Assembly: GCA_900317425.1 (NCBI GenBank)
Contig: ONGR01000022.1
Location: 1-32,328 of the forward strand
DNA: 32,328 nucleotides
Reading direction: 5' to 3'
Source: an uncultured Eubacteriales bacterium
Lineage (GTDB): Bacteria; Bacillota; Clostridia; Oscillospirales; Oscillospiraceae
The translations under genes and the position numbers were made by a program. This document shows positions 16,906 through 25,037 of this stretch, one piece after another. Each line of letters opens with the position of its first letter. The first letter of the stretch is position 1. Under the pieces are notes generated by a model that was given only the letters and a program-made list of their open reading frames with translations, searched no databases and had not been told where the DNA came from.

Positions 16906-19413
16906 ATGAAGTACGATTTTGCCGCCATTGAGAAGAAATGGCAGGAGCGGTGGGAGGAGACCAAGCCCTATGCCGCCGTGACGGGGGATCCCCGGCCCAA
17001 GTTCTACGGCCTGGTGGAGTTTCCCTATCCCAGCGCCGCCGGCCTCCACGTGGGCCATCCCCGGCCCTATACCGCCCTGGACATCATCGCCCGGAAAAAG
17101 CGCATGGACGGCTACAACGTCCTGTTCCCGGTGGGCTTTGACGCCTTCGGCCTGCCCACGGAGAACTTCGCCATCAAGAACCATATCCATCCCTCCATTG
17201 TCACCAAGCGGAACATCGAGAACTTCACCCGTCAGCTGAAGATGCTGGGCTACAGCTTCGACTGGGACCGGGTAGTGGACACCACCGATCCCAACTACTA
17301 CCGCTGGACCCAGTGGATCTTCCTGCAGCTCTTCAAGCACGGACTGGCCTATAAGGCCACCATGCCCGTCAACTGGTGCACCAGCTGCAAGTGCGTCCTG
17401 GCCAACGAAGAGGTGGTGGAGGGCGTCTGCGAGCGCTGCGGCAGCGAGGTCATCCGCAAGGAGAAGAGCCAGTGGATGCTGGCCATCACCAAGTACGCCG
17501 ACCGCCTGGTGGATGATCTGGACGGCGTGGACTTCATCGAGCGTGTCAAGACCCAGCAGCGCAACTGGATCGGCCGCTCTACCGGCACCGAGGTCACCTT
17601 CCAGACCAACATGGGCGATCCCGTCACCGTGTATACCACCCGCGCCGACACCCTGTTCGGCGTCACCTTTACCGCCATCTCCCCGGAGAATCCCCTGCTG
17701 AAGAAGTGGAGCAGCCGCATCGGCAACTGGGACGAGGTGGTGGCCTATCAGGAGGCCGCCGCCCGGAAGTCCGATTTCGAGCGCGGCGAGCTGAACAAGG
17801 ACAAGACCGGCGTGCGTCTGGAGGGTGTGGAGGTCATCAACCCCGCCACCGGCAAGGCTGTGCCCATGTTCGTGTCCGACTACGTGCTGATGGGCTATGG
17901 CACCGGCGTGGTCATGGGCGTGCCCGGCCACGATCAGCGCGACTGGGATTTCGCCACCAAGTTCGGCCTGCCCATCGTGGAGGTTGTCAAAGGCGGCGAC
18001 ATCACCAAGGAGGCCTTTGTGGCAAAGGACGACACCGCCATCATGGTCAACTCCGACTTCCTCAACGGCATGAGCGTCAAGGAAGCCATCCCCGCTATGA
18101 AGAAGTACGCCGTGGAGCAGGGCTGGGGCAAGGAGAAGGTCAACTTCAAGCTCCGCGACTGGGTGTTCTCCCGTCAGCGTTACTGGGGCGAGCCCATTCC
18201 CCTGGTCAACTGCCCCAAGTGCGGCTGGGTGCCCGTTCCCGAGGAGGAGCTGCCCCTGCTGCTGCCTCAGGTGGACAGCTATGAACCCACCGACGACGGC
18301 GAGAGCCCCATCTCCAAGATGACCGACTGGGTCAACACCACCTGCCCCTGCTGCGGCGGCAGCGCCAAGCGTGAGACAGACACCATGCCCCAGTGGGCCG
18401 GCTCCAGCTGGTACTATCTGCGCTACATGGACGCCCACAATGACACCGCACCCGTCTCCCGTGAGGCGGAGGAGTACTGGGGTCCCGTGGACTGGTACAA
18501 CGGCGGCATGGAGCACACCACGCTCCACCTGCTCTACTCCCGGTTCTGGCACAAGTTCCTCTATGACATCGGCGTTGTTCACACCAAGGAGCCCTATGCC
18601 AAGCGCACCAGCCACGGCATGATCCTGGGCAAGAACCCCCACTACGTGGGCAACGTGGAGACCGAGGAGGAAAAGCAGGCTCTCATCGAGAAGTACGGCA
18701 ACCAGGCCCTTCGTCCGGCGGTGAAGATGTCCAAGTCTCTGGGCAACGTGGTAAATCCGGACGACGTGGTGAAGGCCTACGGCGCCGACACGATGCGCCT
18801 GTATATCATGTTCATCGGTGACTTTGAGAAGACCGCCACCTGGTCCGACGACGCGGTGAAGGGCTCCAAGCGCTTCCTGGACCGCTGCTTTAACCTGCAG
18901 GATATGGCCACCGAGGAGCTGAAGATTTCTGCCAAAAATGAGTCTCTCATCCACAAGACCATCAAGAAGGTTACCTCCGACATCGAGGAGCTGAAGATGA
19001 ACACCGCCATCGCCGCCCTGATGGCCATGGTCAACGAGTTCTACAGCAAGGGCCTGACCCGGGGCGATCTGGAGCAGCTGATCCTGATGCTCAGCCCCTT
19101 CGTGCCCCACATGGCCGAGGAGATGTGGGAGAACATGGGCTTTGCCGCCAGGTACGGCAAGATGGCCATGCAGATGCCCTGGCCCAAGTATGACGAGGCC
19201 AAGACGGTGGACGCCGAGGTGGAGATGGCCGTGCAGGTGGGCGGCAAGCTGAAGGGTACGGTCGTGGTACCGCTGAACAGCGATGAGGACACCGTAGTGG
19301 CGGCCGCCATGGCACTGGACAAGGTGAAGAAGGCCACCGACGGCATGCAGGTGTTCAAGACCATCCTGGTGAAGAACAAACTGGTGAATCTGATCGTCAA
19401 GCCCGCCCGGTAA
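16906..19413 (+). CDS. leuS: Leucyl-tRNA synthetase
   Basis: An 835-residue class I synthetase that charges tRNA-Leu. The HIGH motif is HVGH in AAGLHVGHPRPYTALD near residue 47, and KMSKS is exact at residues 607-611 (VKMSKSLGNVVNP). Two zinc-type cysteine knuckles are visible: CTSCKCVL...CERCG near 160-185 and CPKCGW...CPCCGG near 440-485. The CP1 editing domain lies about 220-420, with TGTEV and a DQRDWDFA segment. The C-terminus VNLIVKPAR is the small LeuRS C-terminal domain. The motif 1 region reads HPRPYTA rather than the commoner HPEGYTA, a variant to note. The ribosome binding site AAAGGAG lies 7 bases before the ATG. Controlled by the T-box upstream. Confidence 0.97.
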   Translation: MKYDFAAIEKKWQERWEETKPYAAVTGDPRPKFYGLVEFPYPSAAGLHVGHPRPYTALDIIARKKRMDGYNVLFPVGFDAFGLPTENFAIKNHIHPSIVTKRNIENFTRQLKMLGYSFDWDRVVDTTDPNYYRWTQWIFLQLFKHGLAYKATMPVNWCTSCKCVLANEEVVEGVCERCGSEVIRKEKSQWMLAITKYADRLVDDLDGVDFIERVKTQQRNWIGRSTGTEVTFQTNMGDPVTVYTTRADTLFGVTFTAISPENPLLKKWSSRIGNWDEVVAYQEAAARKSDFERGELNKDKTGVRLEGVEVINPATGKAVPMFVSDYVLMGYGTGVVMGVPGHDQRDWDFATKFGLPIVEVVKGGDITKEAFVAKDDTAIMVNSDFLNGMSVKEAIPAMKKYAVEQGWGKEKVNFKLRDWVFSRQRYWGEPIPLVNCPKCGWVPVPEEELPLLLPQVDSYEPTDDGESPISKMTDWVNTTCPCCGGSAKRETDTMPQWAGSSWYYLRYMDAHNDTAPVSREAEEYWGPVDWYNGGMEHTTLHLLYSRFWHKFLYDIGVVHTKEPYAKRTSHGMILGKNPHYVGNVETEEEKQALIEKYGNQALRPAVKMSKSLGNVVNPDDVVKAYGADTMRLYIMFIGDFEKTATWSDDAVKGSKRFLDRCFNLQDMATEELKISAKNESLIHKTIKKVTSDIEELKMNTAIAALMAMVNEFYSKGLTRGDLEQLILMLSPFVPHMAEEMWENMGFAARYGKMAMQMPWPKYDEAKTVDAEVEMAVQVGGKLKGTVVVPLNSDEDTVVAAAMALDKVKKATDGMQVFKTILVKNKLVNLIVKPAR

Positions 19414-19421
19414 AATGAATG

Positions 19422-19457
19422 AAGCGGGAGGATTCCGCCGGGAATCCTTCCGCTTTT
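19422..19457 (+). terminator. Rho-independent terminator after leuS
   Basis: A 15-bp stem AAGCGGGAGGATTCC / GGAATCCTTCCGCTT (one G-U) with loop GCCG and a short T run. It separates leuS from the rpsU promoter. Confidence 0.85.
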
Positions 19458-19481
19458 GAAAAAGAAACTTGAAAAAACGGC

Positions 19482-19510
19482 TTGACAAGAGCAGATAAGG
19501 TTAGTATAAT
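19482..19510 (+). promoter_or_regulatory. Consensus sigma-A promoter of rpsU
   Basis: Exact TTGACA (19482-19487), a 17-base spacer and exact TATAAT (19505-19510): both hexamers match consensus, which suggests very strong expression. Confidence 0.92.
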
Positions 19511-19516
19511 GCTATC

Positions 19517-19590
19517 TGTTAAAGTCATGTCCAATGACTCTTAAAGAGTACCCTGGATTGAGCCGGGTATATCGGAGGGAGGGAAAATAG
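19517..19590 (+). promoter_or_regulatory. Structured 5' leader of rpsU
   Basis: The ~74-base leader can form two hairpins: AGTCAT-GTCCA-ATGACT (19523-19539), and TACCC-T-GG / CCGGGTA (19549-19569) with one bulged T and loop ATTGAG. The second ends just before the ribosome binding site GGAGGGAGGG. No terminator is present, so any control would act on translation or RNA stability. A role in feedback by bS21 is only a guess. Confidence 0.4.
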
Positions 19591-19776
19591 ATGTCCGAAG
19601 TACACGTGAAGGAAGGCGAGAGCCTGGACAGCGCTCTGAAGCGTTTCAAGAGAAGCTGCGCCAAGGCCGGCGTCCTGGCCGAGGTGCGGAAGAGAGAGTG
19701 CTATGAGAGCCCCAGCGTCAAGCGCCGCAAGAAGTCCGAGGCCGCTCGCAAGAACAGGAATAAGCGTTATTATTAA
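19591..19776 (+). CDS. rpsU: Small ribosomal subunit protein bS21
   Basis: A 61-residue, strongly basic protein of the 30S platform near the anti-Shine-Dalgarno end of 16S rRNA. Recognised by [21 protein letters not shown] followed by [25 protein letters not shown] and the Arg/Lys-rich tail. The length is typical of Firmicutes. The ATG is preceded by GGAGGGAGGGAAAATAG. It forms a one-gene transcript between its own consensus promoter and a perfect terminator. Confidence 0.97.
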   Translation: MSEVHVKEGESLDSALKRFKRSCAKAGVLAEVRKRECYESPSVKRRKKSEAARKNRNKRYY

Positions 19777-19784
19777 TGCGAACG

Positions 19785-19820
19785 TAAGAGCCATCTCACT
19801 TGAGATGGCTCTTATTTTTT
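19785..19820 (+). terminator. Rho-independent terminator after rpsU
   Basis: A perfect 14-bp stem TAAGAGCCATCTCA / TGAGATGGCTCTTA with a two-base CT spacer in the loop and six Ts. The stop codon of the converging minus-strand gene lies inside the stem (19812-19814). Confidence 0.93.
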
Positions 19821-20576
19821 GCGGTCAAAGAGACCCTCCAGCAGATCGTCCACCTCCGGCAGCATGACAAAAGCGGTGGTGATCCCCAGTTCCTCCGCCA
19901 GACACAGCTTCCGGCGGATGGTGTCGGCGTCGTCAAAGAGGACGAAGTGGGTGTGCTGCCGGGTGCGGTAGGTGAAGTATCGGGCGCAGAGATCCTCGGA
20001 GAAGTACACGGGCCGCCCCTGCTGCAGCTGCTGCAGCTGTTGCCGTGTCAGCGGCGCGCCCTCGCCGTTGGGTGAGGGGAGGAGAAAATCCATGGCCAGC
20101 CGCTGACAGTCCAGGGCGATGGGCCGCGGTGCGAACCGGGACTGCGCCTCCTCCAGCCGGGCGCGCAGCGTTCCACCGGACAGGGCCGTGCAGATGAGGA
20201 CGGAGGCGTTTGCGGCGCAGGAGCCCCAGGCCTCCGGGAGAAAGAGCGTTTTGCCCTGGCGGTGAAGCGGCTCTTCCAGCCGGCGCACCAGCCGGACCCG
20301 GTCGGCAGTTGGCGCGGCATCAAAATCCAGCACCACGCCGGAAAAGCCCCGGCAATTGCACTCCCGGATCACTTCGCGGCATAGTGGTTCGGGCTGCCGG
20401 ATGAGGGGGGCGTCCAGATCGGACAGCATCATGAGACCGCCCCGCAGCTGCTGCGGCAGTGGCCGGGCGGTGAGGTGGGCATCCGGCCCGATCCGATAGG
20501 TCGCGTGGGCCAGGTGAGAAGTATAGGAACGGGCCTGATCGAGACGATCGGGTGCGGTTGCCAGATAGAGCTGCAA
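19812..20576 (-). CDS. Uncharacterised protein, possibly a GH18-like TIM barrel
   Basis: A 254-residue protein I do not recognise with certainty. It has no signal peptide or membrane segment. Strand-like blocks spaced as in a TIM barrel include GGLMMLSDLD, FSGVVLDFDAAP, KTLFLPEAWG, PIALDCQRLAMDFLL, THFVLFDDADTIRRKLCLAEELG and ITTAFVMLPEVDDLLEGL. The LDFD strand resembles the DxxDxDxE strand of family 18 glycosidases, and the closing FDDADTIRRKLCLAEELGITTAFV resembles their last strands, but the catalytic Glu after the Asp cluster is not present (Ala-Ala-Pro instead). If it has this fold it may be inactive or bind rather than cut sugar. The start is TTG with AGGGGGAA about 7 bases upstream. 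Low codon-level oddity; it appears to be a real gene because its frame is conserved end to end between divergent and convergent signals. Confidence 0.6.
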   Translation of the reverse strand: MQLYLATAPDRLDQARSYTSHLAHATYRIGPDAHLTARPLPQQLRGGLMMLSDLDAPLIRQPEPLCREVIRECNCRGFSGVVLDFDAAPTADRVRLVRRLEEPLHRQGKTLFLPEAWGSCAANASVLICTALSGGTLRARLEEAQSRFAPRPIALDCQRLAMDFLLPSPNGEGAPLTRQQLQQLQQGRPVYFSEDLCARYFTYRTRQHTHFVLFDDADTIRRKLCLAEELGITTAFVMLPEVDDLLEGLFDRKK

Positions 20577-20588
20577 GCGGATTCCCCC

Positions 20589-20617
20589 TTGTTTTCCGGT
20601 GCGAATAATGATAAACT
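20589..20617 (+). promoter_or_regulatory. Likely sigma-A promoter of yqeG-pepQ
   Basis: TTGTTT (20589-20594), a 17-base spacer and TAAACT (20612-20617) in the divergent intergenic space. A matching promoter for the minus-strand neighbour was not clear. Confidence 0.55.
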
Positions 20618-20662
20618 AACTGATAGTGTTCATAGAAGATGTATGAAGGAGGGCGGCCGTTT

Positions 20663-21166
20663 ATGCGACTTTCCCTTGTGCCCGATCGGCTGTATCCGTC
20701 GTACCGGGAGATCCGCCCCGCCTTTCTGCGGGAGATGGGGATCAAGCTGATCCTGTGCGATCTGGATTATACCCTGGCGCCCAAGAGCGTCGCCAGACCC
20801 GACGACGAGGTGCGGCGCTGGATCGGGGAGATGGAGAGCGCCGGCATCCGCGTGATGATCCTCTCCAACAACCGCAGTCCCGCCCGGGTGGAGGCTTTCT
20901 GCCACGATCTGGGCATCGACTACGTGGGTCATGCCGGCAAGCCCTTTGCCCGTGGCTTCCGCAAGGCCATGGACATTGCGGACGTGACGGCGGGGGAGAC
21001 CGCCATGCTGGGCGACAAGCTGCTGACCGACGTGCTCTGCGCCCACTTCAACGACGCCCTGGCTCTCATGGTGGAGCCGGCGGGCGGACCGAAAACCGTT
21101 TGGCAAAAGGTCCTGCACGCGATGCAGGAACCGTTCAAGAGAATGAATAGGAGGACAAAACAATGA
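20663..21166 (+). CDS. yqeG: YqeG family HAD-IIIA phosphatase
   Basis: A 167-residue haloacid dehalogenase-type phosphatase. Motif I is CDLDYTLAP (nucleophile Asp of DxDxT), motif II ILSNN, motif III the Lys in HAGKP, and motif IV MLGDKLLTDVL. The N-terminus LVPDRLYPSYREI is typical of YqeG, a conserved Firmicutes protein whose natural substrate is not settled. I choose ATG 20663, 9 bases after AAGGAGGG, over an ATG at 20639 that lies before the ribosome binding site. The stop overlaps the pepQ start (ATGA). In B. subtilis yqeG sits in the yqeH-nadD cluster; here it has moved away from yhbY-nadD-yqeK-rsfS. Confidence 0.92.
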   Translation: MRLSLVPDRLYPSYREIRPAFLREMGIKLILCDLDYTLAPKSVARPDDEVRRWIGEMESAGIRVMILSNNRSPARVEAFCHDLGIDYVGHAGKPFARGFRKAMDIADVTAGETAMLGDKLLTDVLCAHFNDALALMVEPAGGPKTVWQKVLHAMQEPFKRMNRRTKQ

Positions 21167-22227
21167 ACCATCTGGACCGAATCGCCAATGCACTGGACAA
21201 GTATGAGCTGGACGCCATGCTGCTGACCAGCGACCCCAACTGCTTCTACGCCACGTATTTCCACGGCGAGGGCGTGACGCTGGTGACCAAGAGCGGCAGC
21301 TTCTATTTCACCGATTCCCGCTATATCGAGGCGGCGGAGAATCAGATCAAAGGCGCGACTATCGGTATGACCGAGCGCAGCAAGCCCTTTGCCGACTGGA
21401 TCAACGAGACGTTGGTCAAGACCGGCGCGAAGAAGGTGGGTTTTGAGGAGGACTATATGAGCGTGGCGTCCTTCCAGGCCTATGAGAAGGCACTCCGCTG
21501 CGAGCTGATCCCCGCCGGAGCGCTGATGCATGAGCTCCGGGCCGTGAAGGACGAGGAGGAGATCCGCCGCCTGACCGGTGCCCAGCGCATCTCCGAGCGG
21601 GCTCTGGCCGATCTGCTCAAGGAGATCAAGGTGGGTCAGACCGAGCAGGAGATCGCCGCACGCCTCCAGTATCTGATGCTGCGTTACGGCGCCGAGCGGA
21701 TGTCCTTCGATCCCATCATCGCCAGCGGCCCCAACGGCTCCATGCCCCACGCCGTGCCCGGTGAGCGGAAGATCCAGAACGGCGACTTCATCACCATGGA
21801 CTTCGGCTGCGTCTATCAGGGCTACTGCTCCGATATGACCCGCACCGTCGCCGTGGGCGAGATCAGCGAGGAGCAGCGCAAGATCTACAACATCGTGCTG
21901 GAGGCCCAGCTGGCCGGTATCGCCGCCGCCAAGGCCGGCGCCACCGGCGCCGAGGTGGACGGCGCCGCCCGCAAGGTCATCGCCGACTACGGCTACGGCC
22001 AGTACTTCGGCCACGGCTTCGGCCACAGCGTGGGCGTGGAGATCCACGAGTCCCCCAACGCCAACCCCACCAACGACAAGCCCCTGCCCGCCGGCGCTGT
22101 CATCTCCGCCGAGCCCGGCATCTATATCCCCGGCAAGTTCGGCGTCCGCATCGAGGACGTGATCGTGGTGGGCGAGGACGGCTGCACCGACCTGGCTTTG
22201 GCGGATAAGTCCCTGATCATCCTGTAA
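21163..22227 (+). CDS. pepQ: M24B family Xaa-Pro peptidase
   Basis: A 354-residue metallopeptidase of the pita-bread fold that cleaves Xaa-Pro bonds. The N-terminal creatinase-like domain (1-130) is followed by the catalytic domain with ligands in order: MDFGCVYQGYCSDMTRT (two Asp), GHGFGHSVGVEIHE (His), AEPGIYIPGKFGVRIED (two Glu). It starts inside the yqeG stop (ATGA) with AGGAGG upstream. It lies just before efp, as does the homologous yqhT in B. subtilis; both deal with proline-rich sequences, one at synthesis and one at turnover. Choice between Xaa-Pro dipeptidase and aminopeptidase P is open. Confidence 0.93.
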   Translation: MNHLDRIANALDKYELDAMLLTSDPNCFYATYFHGEGVTLVTKSGSFYFTDSRYIEAAENQIKGATIGMTERSKPFADWINETLVKTGAKKVGFEEDYMSVASFQAYEKALRCELIPAGALMHELRAVKDEEEIRRLTGAQRISERALADLLKEIKVGQTEQEIAARLQYLMLRYGAERMSFDPIIASGPNGSMPHAVPGERKIQNGDFITMDFGCVYQGYCSDMTRTVAVGEISEEQRKIYNIVLEAQLAGIAAAKAGATGAEVDGAARKVIADYGYGQYFGHGFGHSVGVEIHESPNANPTNDKPLPAGAVISAEPGIYIPGKFGVRIEDVIVVGEDGCTDLALADKSLIIL

Positions 22228-22272
22228 ACGTGGTTTTTTCCGCCATTTCCGGGAAAAAATACGGCAAAACAC

Positions 22273-22301
22273 TTGCCAAACGGCGCACTATCATGTAGAA
22301 T
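22273..22301 (+). promoter_or_regulatory. Sigma-A promoter of efp
   Basis: TTGCCA (22273-22278), a 17-base spacer and TAGAAT (22296-22301). The transcript should start near 22308. Confidence 0.7.
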
Positions 22302-22321
22302 ATACAAGGCCATTTTGGCAA
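22273..22321 (+). repeat. Inverted repeat TTGCCAAA / TTTGGCAA spanning the efp promoter
   Basis: TTGCCAAA (22273-22280) covers the -35 box and its exact reverse complement TTTGGCAA (22314-22321) lies just after the expected transcription start, 33 bases away. The placement is what a repressor operator would have, but an 8-base match may be chance. Confidence 0.35.
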
Positions 22322-22376
22322 ATGATATCAATTCGAGGGAACGATGATTTCCTCATTCATACGGGAGGAACATATT

Positions 22377-22943
22377 ATGGCAACTATTACCGCCGGCGAT
22401 TTCAGAAACGGTAAGACCTTCGAGTACGAGGGCAAGATCATGCAGGTCGTGGAATTCCAGCACGTCAAGCCCGGCAAGGGCGCTGCCTTCGTGCGCACCA
22501 AGATGAAGAACGTGGTGACCGGTGCTGTGACCGAGACCAGCTTCAACCCCACCGCCAAGTTCGAGGAGGCCTATATCGAGCGCAAGGACATGGCCTACAG
22601 CTACAACGACGGCGATCTGTACTACTTTATGGATCAGGAGACCTTCGATATGGTTCCTCTGGGCCGCGACCTGCTGGGCGACGCCTTCCGGTTCATCACC
22701 GAGAACACCGTGTGCAAGGTGCTGAGCTACAAGGGCAATGTGTTCGGCCTGGAGTGCCCCAACTTTATGGATCTGGAAGTCACCGAGACCGAGCCCGGCC
22801 TGGCCGGCAACACCGCTACCAACACCCTGAAGCCCGCCACCGTGGAGACCGGCGCCGAGGTCCGCGTGCCTCTGTTCATCAACATCGGCGACAAGATCAC
22901 CATCGATACCCGCACCGGCGAGTATCTGGGCCGCGCAAAGTAA
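22377..22943 (+). CDS. efp: Translation elongation factor P
   Basis: A 188-residue EF-P, which rescues ribosomes stalled on polyproline. Start [19 protein letters not shown] is the KOW-like domain I; the loop tip [10 protein letters not shown] carries Lys34, the position modified in other bacteria. The C-terminal end [16 protein letters not shown] is the EF-P signature. The ATG is preceded by GGGAGGAA at 8 bases; an earlier in-frame ATG (22344) lies upstream of this ribosome binding site and would add 11 foreign residues. No EF-P modification enzyme is visible in the window. Confidence 0.97.
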   Translation: MATITAGDFRNGKTFEYEGKIMQVVEFQHVKPGKGAAFVRTKMKNVVTGAVTETSFNPTAKFEEAYIERKDMAYSYNDGDLYYFMDQETFDMVPLGRDLLGDAFRFITENTVCKVLSYKGNVFGLECPNFMDLEVTETEPGLAGNTATNTLKPATVETGAEVRVPLFINIGDKITIDTRTGEYLGRAK

Positions 22944-22983
22944 GGAAGCTATTGTACATACGGATTGAGAAAGGGGTATGAAC

Positions 22984-23415
22984 ATGGGAATTTCTGAAAA
23001 GGTAGCCTATCTGAAGGGTCTGGCCGAGGGCATGAAGCTGGATGAGTCCACCAACGAGGGCAAGCTGCTGATGGCCATTATCGACGTGCTGGACGACATG
23101 GCCGAGGAGTTTGCGGACGTCGAGGACGAGATCGTGGATCTGGAGGACGGTCTGGATGCCGTCAGCGATGATCTGAACGATCTGGAGGAGTTCCTCTATG
23201 AGGAGAGCGATGACGAGGACGAGGAGTACGACGAGGACGACGATGACGAGCTGTTCGTCACCACCTGCCCCGAGTGCGAGGAAGAGGTTGTCTTTGATGA
23301 GTCCGTCCTGGAGGACGGCGAGGTCATCTGCCCCAACTGCGGCGCCAAGCTGGAGTTTGATCTGAGCGATCTGGCCAACGCCACCGCCACCGCGGAAGAG
23401 GAAGACGAGGACTGA
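22984..23415 (+). CDS. Acidic zinc-ribbon protein, CD1247 N-terminal domain type
   Basis: About 143 residues in three parts: an N-terminal helical domain (SEKVAYLKGLAEGMKLDES, GKLLMAIIDVLDDMAEEF), a strikingly acidic central segment (about residues 45-85, dominated by Asp and Glu, including a run of DEDEEYDEDDDDE), and a C-terminal zinc ribbon with CPECEEE and CPNCGAKLEF. Such proteins are conserved in clostridia and of unknown function; the name comes from a C. difficile domain. The charge pattern suggests a nucleic-acid mimic or a binding partner of basic ribosomal or polymerase proteins (inference). The ATG at 22984 is 7 bases after AAAGGGG; the ATG at 22978 is too close. Probably co-transcribed with efp, 40 bases upstream. 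Confidence 0.8.
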   Translation: MGISEKVAYLKGLAEGMKLDESTNEGKLLMAIIDVLDDMAEEFADVEDEIVDLEDGLDAVSDDLNDLEEFLYEESDDEDEEYDEDDDDELFVTTCPECEEEVVFDESVLEDGEVICPNCGAKLEFDLSDLANATATAEEEDED

Positions 23416-23423
23416 TGAGAGTC

Positions 23424-23461
23424 AAAAAAGGGCCGACGGTTTGTCCGTCGGCTCTTTTTTT
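23424..23461 (+). terminator. Rho-independent terminator after the efp transcript
   Basis: A GC stem GCCGACGG / CCGTCGGC with loop TTTGT, flanked by AAAAAAG and CTTTTTTT that extend the stem and give the T tract. Confidence 0.93.
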
Positions 23462-23500
23462 GCGCGGAGAGGAAGCCGCGGACAATTTCGACGAAAAGCA

Positions 23501-23529
23501 TTGCGCAGACGGGAAAAATGGGATATAAT
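23501..23529 (+). promoter_or_regulatory. Sigma-A promoter of pncB
   Basis: TTGCGC (23501-23506), a 17-base spacer and exact TATAAT (23524-23529). Confidence 0.75.
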
Positions 23530-23580
23530 AACAAAGATCTCGCGCGATTCCCATAAATCTTGAAAAATGAGGTATTGAGG

Positions 23581-25029
23581 ATGAGAACAGAGGAAAAACT
23601 GAACATGACCATGCTCTGCGACTTCTATGAGCTGACCATGGGAAACGGTTATTTTCAGAACGGTTATAAGGACCGCATCACCTATTTTGACGTATTCTTC
23701 CGCAGAGTGCCTGACGGCGGCGGTTTTGCCATCGCGGCAGGTCTGGAGCAGCTGATCGATTACATCGAGAATCTGCACTTCTCCGAGGAGGACATCGCTT
23801 ATCTCCGGGGCAGAAACCTGTTCAGCGAGGAATTTCTGCAGTATCTGGCCGACTTCCACTTCACCGGCGATATCTACGCCGTGCCGGAAGGGACGCCTGT
23901 CTTTCCCCGTGAGCCGCTGGTGGTGGTGCGCGCACCGGCCATCGAGGCCCAGCTGATCGAGACCTTCACGCTGCTGACCATCAACCACCAGAGCCTGATC
24001 GCCACCAAGGCCAACCGGGTCGTCCGGGCCGCCCAGGGCCGCACCGTGCTGGAGTTCGGCTCCCGCCGCGCCCAGGGTGCCGACGCCGCCATCGTCGGCG
24101 CCAGAGCCGCCTATATCGGCGGGTGCAACGGCACCGCCTGCACCATTTCCGACCAGCTGTACGGCGTGCCCGCCGGCGGCACCATGGCCCACGCCTGGGT
24201 GCAGATGTTCGACACGGAGTACGAGGCCTTCAAGACATACTGTGAGATCTATCCCACCAATGCCACGCTGCTGGTGGACACCTACAATACCCTGAGGTCC
24301 GGTGTGCCCAACGCCATCCGCGCTTTCAACGAGGTGCTCAAGCCCCTGGGCATCAAAAAGTGCGGCATCCGTCTGGACTCCGGCGATATCGCCTATCTCA
24401 GCCAGCAGGCCCGCAAGATGCTAGACGAGGCCGGCTGGGAGGGCTGCCAGATTTCCGCCTCCAACTCCCTGGACGAGTATCTGATCCGCGACCTGATGAT
24501 GCAGAACGCCAAGATCGATATGTTCGGCGTGGGCGAGCGGCTGATCACCGCCCGGTCCGAGTCCGTGTTCGGCGGCGTGTACAAGCTGGTGGCCGTGGAG
24601 GACAAGGAGGGCAATATCCAGCCCAAGATCAAGGTCAGCGAGAACGTGGAGAAGATCACCATTCCTCACTTCAAGAAGGTGTACCGCTTCTTCGGTAACG
24701 ATACCGGCAAGGCCATTGCGGACTATATCACCCTGCACGACGAGACCGTGGACGACAGCCATGACCTGGAGATCTTCGATCCCCACGCGACCTGGAAGAA
24801 GAAGGTCGTCTACGACTTCAACGCCCAGGAGCTGCTGGTGCCCATCTTCAAGAACGGCAAGCGGGTCTATGACTGCCCGACGCTGCAGGAAGTCCAGAAG
24901 TACTGCCACGAGCAGGTGGACAAGCTGTGGGATGAGGTGAAGCGTTTCGACAACCCCCACTCCTACTACGTGGACCTGTCCGACAAGCTGTGGAACATCC
25001 AGAACGATCTGCTGCACGGCAACGATTGA
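23581..25029 (+). CDS. pncB: Nicotinate phosphoribosyltransferase
   Basis: A 482-residue enzyme that makes nicotinate mononucleotide from nicotinate and PRPP, the entry to the Preiss-Handler route. Landmarks: MTMLCDFYELTMGNGYFQNG at the N-terminus, FFRRVPDGGGFAIAAGLEQ, LEFGSRRAQGADAA, GGCNGTACTISDQLYGVPAGGTMAHAWVQ (with the catalytic-site His), VDTYNTLRSGVPNA, GIRLDSGDIAYLS and MFGVGERLITARSE. The ATG at 23581 is placed 7 bases after GAGGT; a TTG 7 codons earlier lacks a ribosome binding site. Its product is the substrate of the NadD domain encoded at 15015. Confidence 0.96.
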   Translation: MRTEEKLNMTMLCDFYELTMGNGYFQNGYKDRITYFDVFFRRVPDGGGFAIAAGLEQLIDYIENLHFSEEDIAYLRGRNLFSEEFLQYLADFHFTGDIYAVPEGTPVFPREPLVVVRAPAIEAQLIETFTLLTINHQSLIATKANRVVRAAQGRTVLEFGSRRAQGADAAIVGARAAYIGGCNGTACTISDQLYGVPAGGTMAHAWVQMFDTEYEAFKTYCEIYPTNATLLVDTYNTLRSGVPNAIRAFNEVLKPLGIKKCGIRLDSGDIAYLSQQARKMLDEAGWEGCQISASNSLDEYLIRDLMMQNAKIDMFGVGERLITARSESVFGGVYKLVAVEDKEGNIQPKIKVSENVEKITIPHFKKVYRFFGNDTGKAIADYITLHDETVDDSHDLEIFDPHATWKKKVVYDFNAQELLVPIFKNGKRVYDCPTLQEVQKYCHEQVDKLWDEVKRFDNPHSYYVDLSDKLWNIQNDLLHGND

Positions 25030-25037
25030 CATGTTTT

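Noticed and set aside
16861-19488. An 875-codon minus-strand open frame opposite leuS
   Set aside because: It is a shadow of leuS, starts in the rpsU promoter region and ends in the T-box leader; no protein-like features.
23196-23420. The Asp/Glu codon run as a tandem DNA repeat
   Set aside because: GAC/GAG/GAT/GAA codons are mixed without a fixed period; it is a low-complexity protein segment, not a repeat array.
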